From Chloroflexaceae bacterium (GTDB taxonomy: Bacteria > Chloroflexota > Chloroflexia > Chloroflexales > Chloroflexaceae), in the NCBI GenBank assembly GCA_012031225.1, contig JAAUTZ010000002.1, forward strand, positions 26,080-80,314: DNA of 54,235 nucleotides, in the 5' to 3' direction. Of this stretch, positions 48,627-54,235 are shown piece by piece (within the stretch, counting starts at the first letter, position 1; every line of letters starts with the position of its first letter). The notes beneath the pieces were generated by a model, which had not been told where the DNA came from, made no database searches, and saw only the letters and a program-made list of their open reading frames with translations. The position numbers and the translations under genes were made by a program.

Positions 48627-49679
48627 ATGCAGAATCGCTTGACCATGATGACAGCCTTGATGTTCGTGATGATCCTGAGTCTTGTTGGGCTACCCGCGCC
48701 AGCCCCCGCGACCCACGCCCAGACCGACGAACTCTGCTTTGCCGAGACGGGCTACTGTATCAGTGGGCGGATTCGCCAGTATTGGCAGCTCTATGGTGGG
48801 CTACCCGTGTTCGGCTTCCCGATTAGCGCACAAGGCGAAGCCCAGATCGAAGATCAAGTCCTGACCGTACAATGGTTTGAACGCAACCGGCTCGAACTGC
48901 ACCCAGCGAATCCGCGCCCCTTCGATGTCCTCATCGGGCGTATCGGCGTGGAGCGGCTAGAGCAGCAGGGGCGTGATTGGCAAGCCTTCCCACGCGAGAC
49001 GGAAGAACGCCCCGGCTGCCGCTTCTTCCCCGAAACGGGGCAGAATGTGTGTGGTGAGATTCTCGCCGCGTGGCGTGCTAATGGGCTTGAGCTGGATGGT
49101 GTCGTCGGCTTCATTGAGCGCGAGAACCTTGCCCTGTATGGCTTGCCGATCAGCCCCTTGATCGAAGAAGAGCTAGACGGGCGACGCTATCAGGTCCAGT
49201 GGTTTGAGCGGGCCCGCTTCGAGCTGCACCCCGAAAATGCCCCCCCGTTCAATGTGCTGCTAGGGCGGCTAGGTGCTGAGGTGCGGAATGCAGCAAGCGT
49301 CAGTACCGACCTGCTAGTGGATGTACGCGGCGATGACTTTGCCTTTGTACCTGAGCAGCTAAACGTTGCCCCCGCTATAGCCGTGAATATCACGTTCCTC
49401 AATACCGCTCAGAGCTACCCCCACAATTGGGTGCTGCTCAACACGGGTGATCTGTCCGTCGCGCAGGAGTTTAATACTGCTGCTGGCCGGGCTGGGCGGG
49501 CAAACAACTTCCTGCCGCCTGATCAATCGCTGGTGCTTGCCGCAAGCACCGTGCTGAATCCGGGTGCGTTTGAGGTGATCAGCTTCACCACGCCTACCGA
49601 TGGCGGCGACTATCTCTACATCTGCACCGTGCCGGGCCACTTTGCGGCAGGCATGTACGGCGTACTGAGCGTGCGCTAA
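48627..49679 (+). CDS. Exported auracyanin-like blue copper protein with N-terminal repeat module
   Basis: A 350-residue protein with an N-terminal signal peptide (about 1-30, ending THAQ). Two copies of an approximately 105-residue module follow; each ends QWFERxRxELHP ... FxVLxGRxG. The C-terminal 110 residues are a cupredoxin. The first His is in SYPHNWVLL; Cys, His and Met come as CTVPGHFAAGM (C-X4-H-X4-M). That is the type 1 copper site of auracyanin/plastocyanin, so electron transfer outside the membrane is likely. The ATG at 48627 follows GGAGGAAC. The repeat module is common in Chloroflexota secreted proteins; its role is unknown. Confidence 0.85.
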   Translation: MQNRLTMMTALMFVMILSLVGLPAPAPATHAQTDELCFAETGYCISGRIRQYWQLYGGLPVFGFPISAQGEAQIEDQVLTVQWFERNRLELHPANPRPFDVLIGRIGVERLEQQGRDWQAFPRETEERPGCRFFPETGQNVCGEILAAWRANGLELDGVVGFIERENLALYGLPISPLIEEELDGRRYQVQWFERARFELHPENAPPFNVLLGRLGAEVRNAASVSTDLLVDVRGDDFAFVPEQLNVAPAIAVNITFLNTAQSYPHNWVLLNTGDLSVAQEFNTAAGRAGRANNFLPPDQSLVLAASTVLNPGAFEVISFTTPTDGGDYLYICTVPGHFAAGMYGVLSVR

Positions 49680-49776
49680 GGGACTGTTCGCAGATTGGGT
49701 GGGAGATCGCTAGCGGCTTCCCGCCCAACCGAGAACCGAGCAGCGCATACCGAACACGTAGCAAGGAGTACCAAGC

Positions 49777-51126
49777 GTGACCCCTGAACCACAAGCACTT
49801 GAACCCCAACCATCCGCTAATCTGGCTAATCCGGCTAATCCGGCTGATCCATTCATCCCGGTCGAAGCCAGCCTACGCGATGTGGCTGCCTACTACACCC
49901 GTTTAGGCTTTACCGCATTTGGGGGGCCTGCGGCGCATATTGCCCTGATGCAGCAAGACTTGGTGGAGAAACGCCGCTGGCTCAGCCAGCAACGGTTCCT
50001 CGATACGCTGGGGGCAACGCAGCTGGTGCCGGGCCCCAATTCAACCGAGATGGTCATTCACGTCGGCTACATCAAACGCGGCGTGCCGGGCATGCTCGTG
50101 GCCGGCTTGTGTTTTATCCTACCAGCGTTCTTTATCACGGTGGTGATCGCCTACTTCTATGTTGCGCTGGGCACTCTGCCGCAGACAGCGGCGGTGTTCT
50201 ATGGCATCCAGCCCGTGATTGTGGCGATTATCTTGATGGCCGCGTACAAGCTCGGTTTGGCGGCGTGTCGCACCGCAACCATGATCGGCTTGGCCCTACT
50301 CGGCTTGTTGCTCACCCTATTCACCCCGATCAATACCGTCTGGGTGATTGTCGGTGGGGGCGTGCTAGGGGTGCTGCTCGCTCTCGTACAGCGTGGGCGG
50401 GGGTCGCTCGCCGTGTGGCTCCTGCCGCTCGGTGCATTCGGGGGGGGCGTGGCTCCCGCCCTGCACGATGCGCTGCAACGGATCATGCCCCAATCTACGG
50501 TAGATAACGTCGTCGCGCCGCTCTGGGAATTAGGGTGGTTCTTCCTTGTGGTGGGGGCTACCCTGATGGGCAGCGGCTATGTGCTGGTGAGCTACATGCA
50601 AGCTGGACTAATCCCCCCCGGTTGGCTCACCGAGCAGCAAGTCCTCGATGCGATTGCAGTTGGGCAGATGACCCCGGGCCCCGTGTTCACGACGGCGGCG
50701 TTTGTCGGCTACATCAATCAAGCGCAAACCGCTGCCGGGCACGATGTTGGAGCCGGCCTGATCGGCGCAGCAGTTGCCGCCTTTGCGATCTTCTTCCCGT
50801 CCTTCATCATTGTGCTGCTGCTCTCACCGTGGATCGAGCGGATCCGCGATTCGGTCGTTGCCAGCAGCTTTCTCGATGGCGTGAATGCGGTGGTGGTGGG
50901 CAGCATCGTCGCAACCTCATTCACGCTGCTGATCAGCACCAGCCTAAACCTTGCCAATCCGGTGTTGCCGGTAGGGGTTGGGGCAGCGCATCTGGATCTG
51001 TTTGCGCTGCTGCTATTTGGCGCGGCGGGGGTAGTATTGGTGCGCCTACCCAAGCTGAATAACGTCTGGCTGATTCTCACGGGGGCGGTGATTGGGGTGA
51101 GTGTGGGCGCGATAGCCGGGTTCTAA
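49777..51126 (+). CDS. chrA: Chromate transporter ChrA (long, two CHR domains)
   Basis: A 449-residue polytopic protein with two homologous CHR halves. The first carries YYTRLGFTAFGGPAAHIALM, LPGPNS-like LVPGPNSTEMVIHVGY; the second WFFLVVGATLMGSGYVLVSY and GQMTPGPVFTTAAFVGY. The family exports chromate by proton antiport or works on other oxyanions. The start is a GTG (49777) with AAGGAG nine bases before it. The N-terminal 20 residues include NLANPANPAD, from a 12-nt DNA repeat. Confidence 0.92.
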   Translation: MTPEPQALEPQPSANLANPANPADPFIPVEASLRDVAAYYTRLGFTAFGGPAAHIALMQQDLVEKRRWLSQQRFLDTLGATQLVPGPNSTEMVIHVGYIKRGVPGMLVAGLCFILPAFFITVVIAYFYVALGTLPQTAAVFYGIQPVIVAIILMAAYKLGLAACRTATMIGLALLGLLLTLFTPINTVWVIVGGGVLGVLLALVQRGRGSLAVWLLPLGAFGGGVAPALHDALQRIMPQSTVDNVVAPLWELGWFFLVVGATLMGSGYVLVSYMQAGLIPPGWLTEQQVLDAIAVGQMTPGPVFTTAAFVGYINQAQTAAGHDVGAGLIGAAVAAFAIFFPSFIIVLLLSPWIERIRDSVVASSFLDGVNAVVVGSIVATSFTLLISTSLNLANPVLPVGVGAAHLDLFALLLFGAAGVVLVRLPKLNNVWLILTGAVIGVSVGAIAGF

Positions 51127-51134
51127 TGGCAACG

Positions 51135-51178
51135 GGGTGCAGGTTGGGTGCGGTTTGGGTGTGGTTTGGGTGCGGTTT
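51135..51178. repeat. 11-bp tandem repeat, four copies
   Basis: Units GGGTGCAGGTT, GGGTGCGGTTT, GGGTGTGGTTT, GGGTGCGGTTT, immediately upstream of the promoter and palindrome at 51181-51213. Confidence 0.9.
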
Positions 51179-51180
51179 GA

Positions 51181-51213
51181 TGGTATACTGGCTACAGGAA
51201 CGTAGCCAGTATA
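51181..51213 (+). promoter_or_regulatory. Extended -10 promoter overlapping a 30-bp palindrome
   Basis: TG-G-TATACT (51181-51189). From the -10 onward a perfect inverted repeat TATACTGGCTAC-N6-GTAGCCAGTATA spans 51184-51213, centred on the expected transcription start. It looks like an operator. As a chrA terminator it would lack a T-run. Confidence 0.6.
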
Positions 51214-51229
51214 GAAAGCCTGCCACTGC

Positions 51230-51454
51230 ATGATCTATGGCTCCAACAACCTACCTGTCGAGCTAACGCTCAAAGTACGCCCCGCTGCCCGCCCCGATCT
51301 GCACCTCAAAGTCGCTGAGTATATTGCCGATTTCTGTAGCCAGAATGGGATCACCGAGCAGATGATCCGCGATATTACGATGGAAGAGACCCATCACGGG
51401 ACAGACATCGAAGGCTCATTTAGCCAAGTATTGGTGCGCTTCTTTTACACCTAG
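51230..51454 (+). CDS. Small unrecognised protein
   Basis: A 74-residue soluble protein (MIYGSNNLPVELTLKVRPAA, then LHLKVAEYIADFCSQNGITE). Mixed alpha/beta, one cysteine, no membrane segment. No strong ribosome site before the ATG, but it has its own extended -10 promoter with a palindrome. Its end overlaps the 3' end of the opposing PAS-GGDEF-EAL gene by 39 bp. I do not recognise a family. Confidence 0.55.
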   Translation: MIYGSNNLPVELTLKVRPAARPDLHLKVAEYIADFCSQNGITEQMIRDITMEETHHGTDIEGSFSQVLVRFFYT

Positions 51455-54235
51455 CCCCTGTGTGAGCCGTAGCTCAATGGCACTCGCTGGCAGGGGGCGG
51501 CTCAGCTCGTAGCCCTGCGCGGCATCGCACTCCAGATGGCGCAGCGTTGAGATCTGCGCGGCGGTCTCAACACCTTCGGCAACCACTTGTAAATGGAAGT
51601 TGTGAGCCAGTGTGATCATCGCACTAACCAGCGCCACCCCATCGGGCGAGAGACTATGCATGTTTTCCGGTTCGCGCAGGATGCGCTGGATGAAGACCTG
51701 ATCAATCTTGAGTACGTCTACCGGCAGCTGTTGCAGGTGGGCCAGCGATGAGTAGCCCGTGCCGAAATCATCAATCGCAATTCGCACCCCTAGCTGGCGG
51801 AGTTGGTGCAGTTGGCTAGCGGCAAGCTGATAATCACGCATGAGCAGGCTTTCCGTCAACTCCAGTTCGAGCCAGTGCGGAGCTATGCGATACTCATGCA
51901 ACACCTGCTGCACTTGTCGCACGAAATCTACCTGTGCCAGTTGGAGTGCAGAGATGTTGACGGCCACCCGCACAGGGGCAATCTGTTGCTGCTGCCACAC
52001 AGCGGCTTGGCGGCACGCGGCCCGCAACACCCACTGCCCCACGTCAAGGATCAGGTTGCTCTCTTCGGCAATCGGGATAAACTCACTCGGCGGGAGTAGC
52101 TCCCCGTCGGGTAGCTGCCAGCGTACCAGTGCCTCTAGCCCGATCAGCTTGTTGGTCAGCAGATCGTATTGCGGTTGGTAGTGTAGCACCAATTCATTGC
52201 GCTGAATCGCCCGCCGCAGTTGGCGTTCACGCGAGAGGCGTTGCAAGGTGCGGGCGGTCATATCCGGCGCAAAGCACATCACATTATGGTGGGGATGCCG
52301 TCGCGCCTGCTGCAAGGCGTTGTCGGCCCGTTCGAGCAGCAAAAAGGCATTGCTGCCATCGGTGGGATAGAAGCTGATGCCGATATGCACCTGCACCGAG
52401 ACTTCGTGTTCGCCGAGCCGGAACGGTTCGAGTACATGGTCAGTCAGATTTTGCGCTTCGCGCACGGCATCCGGCTCGGAAGCAACGTTGCTGATGACCC
52501 ACGCAAACTCATCATTGCTGGTGCGGGCCAGCAGGTCTTGTTCAGGCAGCAGCATGGTGATCCGATCTGCTACCATACACAGCAGTTGATCGCCTGCGGC
52601 GTGCCCGTAGAACTCGTTGATCTGGGTGAAGTTGTCCAGATCAATCAAGGCGACGGCCAGCAATTGCTGTGGGCGGCGCGTGCTGATGATCGCCTGCTGG
52701 ATGTACTCCAGACAGCGGGTGCGGTTGGGCAGCCCTGTCAGGTCATCTTGGTGGGTGTGGTACACGAGCCGGCGGCTCAGGTGCTCGTGTTCTATCGCTA
52801 GCGCGATCAAGCGGGTCGCTGTCTCAAAGTGGCTCCCGTCGTGGACCGTCAATGGCTCCGCGTGTTCGCTATAGCAGCGCAATTCGCCAGCCACAACCTG
52901 ATCCTTGAGGACGATCTGAAACTGCTCCCAATCCACTGCTTGGGCTACCGATGGGGGCGGTGCAGACGTGCGTTGGGGATACAGCGAGTTCAGCGGTGCA
53001 AGCGTGGGTGAGTTGAATGCCATCAAGCGCGGCATGGTTGCAGTGATGTGCTGCTGCTCGGCATGGGTGTAGAGATGCACCCGGATCCGCCGCTGCGGGT
53101 GTTGGTGTTCAAGGCTCGCAACGACACGGGTGATGATCTCGGTGAGTGGTTGCCCGCGTGCAATCAGCTCCAATATCTCGTGCTGATCTAGCTCGAACTG
53201 ATGCGCGCGGGCTTGGCGGGTCTGATCGCGCTGCACCGAGACATAGTGGGTGATCCGCCCCTGCGCGTTCCGCAGCACGGAGATTGACCAATTGACATAA
53301 TATGACGTGCCATCTTTGCGATAGTTGATCGTCTGCCCCTCGAAGTTCTCGCCGCAGGTGAGCTTCGCCCGCAATTCATCCAACGTCCGGCGGTCGGTCA
53401 GGGGTCCTTGCAGGATGCGCGGCGTTTGGCCTAGCACCTCTTCCGCAGGGTAGCCGGTCATCTGGGTAAAGGCGGCATTCACAAACAGGATGCGCGGGCC
53501 CGGCAGCTCCAGTTCGGCATCCGTGATGACGACCGCATCAGAGGAGTGTTCAATGGCTTTCGTGAGCAGCTGCATCTGCTCGTGCTGCTCGTGCTGCTCA
53601 GTAATATCCTGCCCCACTGCGTAGGTCAGCTGGGTGTCGCGGTGGTAGGTGGCGTGCCAGCGCACCCAGCGATAGGAGCCATTGCAGTGGCGCACACGGG
53701 CTTCCCATTCGTGGAGCGTGCCAGTGGCTTGGAGCTGCAACCACGCTTGCTGATTCCGTTCATCCTCATCTGGGTGGAGCAGGTCGCTCATCAAGGTATT
53801 CACGAGTTGCTCTGACGCATAGCCCAGAATGCGCTGCCATGCCGGATTGACTTGGTGGATTACGCCGGTATCCATCGTGATCACGGCAAGCAGATTCTGC
53901 GCGGTATTGAACATCTGGTCACGCTCACGAAGTGCCCGCCAATGCTCTGTCACATCCCGCGCATGCACGACAATCCCTTGAATCGTGGGGTGATCGAGCA
54001 GGTTTTTGGAGTGGGCTTCCATCACGCGCCAGCTGCCGTTGCGGTGGCGGAGCCGAAAGACGACATAACGACCGGGATGCTTACATTCAGTATAGGCTTT
54101 ATACCCGTCTTGCACCTCAGCCAGATCATCGGGGTGCAGGTAATCGGTGCTTTCCCGTCCGAGCATTTCTTCCGGTTTGTAGCCCAGAATCTGTTCGACC
54201 GATGGGCTGACATACCGCACGATGCCGTGTGCATC
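51416..54235 (-). CDS. PAS-GGDEF-EAL cyclic di-GMP protein (5' end outside window)
   Basis: At least 939 residues, cut off by the right edge; the reading frame continues upstream of the first visible Met as DAHGIVRYVSPS. Order: three PAS domains (about 1-330), a short linker/GAF-like region, a GGDEF domain with SNDEF in place of GGDEF (LARTSNDEF), and an EAL domain. The EAL domain has GLEALVRW, VNISALQL, LTES, DDFGTGYSS, LKIDQVFI, VVAEGVET and QGYELSRPLP. The EAL catalytic set looks complete, so it is predicted to be a phosphodiesterase; the degenerate GGDEF may bind GTP as a regulator. No signal peptide or TM in the visible part. Confidence 0.93.
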   Translation of the reverse strand, partial: DAHGIVRYVSPSVEQILGYKPEEMLGRESTDYLHPDDLAEVQDGYKAYTECKHPGRYVVFRLRHRNGSWRVMEAHSKNLLDHPTIQGIVVHARDVTEHWRALRERDQMFNTAQNLLAVITMDTGVIHQVNPAWQRILGYASEQLVNTLMSDLLHPDEDERNQQAWLQLQATGTLHEWEARVRHCNGSYRWVRWHATYHRDTQLTYAVGQDITEQHEQHEQMQLLTKAIEHSSDAVVITDAELELPGPRILFVNAAFTQMTGYPAEEVLGQTPRILQGPLTDRRTLDELRAKLTCGENFEGQTINYRKDGTSYYVNWSISVLRNAQGRITHYVSVQRDQTRQARAHQFELDQHEILELIARGQPLTEIITRVVASLEHQHPQRRIRVHLYTHAEQQHITATMPRLMAFNSPTLAPLNSLYPQRTSAPPPSVAQAVDWEQFQIVLKDQVVAGELRCYSEHAEPLTVHDGSHFETATRLIALAIEHEHLSRRLVYHTHQDDLTGLPNRTRCLEYIQQAIISTRRPQQLLAVALIDLDNFTQINEFYGHAAGDQLLCMVADRITMLLPEQDLLARTSNDEFAWVISNVASEPDAVREAQNLTDHVLEPFRLGEHEVSVQVHIGISFYPTDGSNAFLLLERADNALQQARRHPHHNVMCFAPDMTARTLQRLSRERQLRRAIQRNELVLHYQPQYDLLTNKLIGLEALVRWQLPDGELLPPSEFIPIAEESNLILDVGQWVLRAACRQAAVWQQQQIAPVRVAVNISALQLAQVDFVRQVQQVLHEYRIAPHWLELELTESLLMRDYQLAASQLHQLRQLGVRIAIDDFGTGYSSLAHLQQLPVDVLKIDQVFIQRILREPENMHSLSPDGVALVSAMITLAHNFHLQVVAEGVETAAQISTLRHLECDAAQGYELSRPLPASAIELRLTQGLGVKEAHQYLAK

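Overview
The window looks like chromosomal DNA of a filamentous Chloroflexota (Chloroflexia, probably Chloroflexales). This rests on moderately high G+C, a class III polyhydroxyalkanoate (PHA) synthase PhaC/PhaE pair, an auracyanin-like blue copper domain, large MalT-like/BTAD regulators, and the general style of the proteins. Species cannot be fixed from sequence alone. Most of the window is housekeeping and storage metabolism, with no phage, integrase or CRISPR array.

Layout. 0-6.4 kb: an incomplete AAA ATPase gene at the left edge, then a complete SUF iron-sulfur assembly operon on the minus strand (sufR-C-D-S-U-B). It has a strong promoter before sufR and a second one before sufB, and both carry the same box over the -35 element. 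6.4-12.2 kb: a short Clp-type unfoldase, a TPR/B-box membrane protein and a 1,100-residue BTAD regulator, all minus strand. 12.2-15.7 kb: first PHA locus (phasin, phaA thiolase, phaB reductase, PhaE-like coiled coil). 15.8-18.5 kb: a SEDS protein (RodA/FtsW) with a two-HTH regulator, and a very small protein. 18.5-23.1 kb, plus strand: HDAC-fold deacetylase, a double-length phosphofructokinase, PdeM-like phosphoesterase, YraN. 23.1-26.4 kb: tRNA-Cys, a zinc-type cluster (FmdB zinc ribbon, COG0523 GTPase, convergent Fur/Zur) and an Rpn-type nuclease. 26.4-30.4 kb: gnd-zwf (oxidative pentose phosphate) divergent from an aldehyde dehydrogenase. 30.5-34.9 kb: tRNA(CAU)-tilS-hpt-ftsH. 35-43 kb: TPR protein, a divergent UvsE, DUF5684 protein, guanine-type deaminase, cyclophilin and a membrane glycosyltransferase, separated by heptanucleotide repeat arrays. 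43-51.5 kb: DUF305 lipoprotein, RidA, second PHA locus (phaE-phaC-PhaE-like), argC, auracyanin-like protein, ChrA and a small protein. 51.4-54.2 kb: an incomplete PAS-GGDEF-EAL protein.

The two PHA loci together encode acetyl-CoA to PHB: thiolase, reductase, two-subunit synthase and at least three granule-type helical proteins. zwf/gnd could supply NADPH to PhaB. The suf operon appears to be controlled by its own SufR through the shared box. Promoters are dominated by extended -10 elements of the type TATGGTATAMT or TGCTACAAT, often without a recognisable -35.

The observations I consider most worth checking are: the shared SufR box; a D2-only Clp ATPase that keeps a ClpP-docking IGF tripeptide and sits with a B-box membrane protein; a bacterial phosphofructokinase that looks like eukaryotic PFK-1, including a catalytically dead C-terminal half; a UvsE with Glu in place of the lysine that is carboxylated in the Thermus enzyme; heptamer (STRR-like) arrays; and a perfect 30-bp palindrome over a promoter near 51.2 kb.
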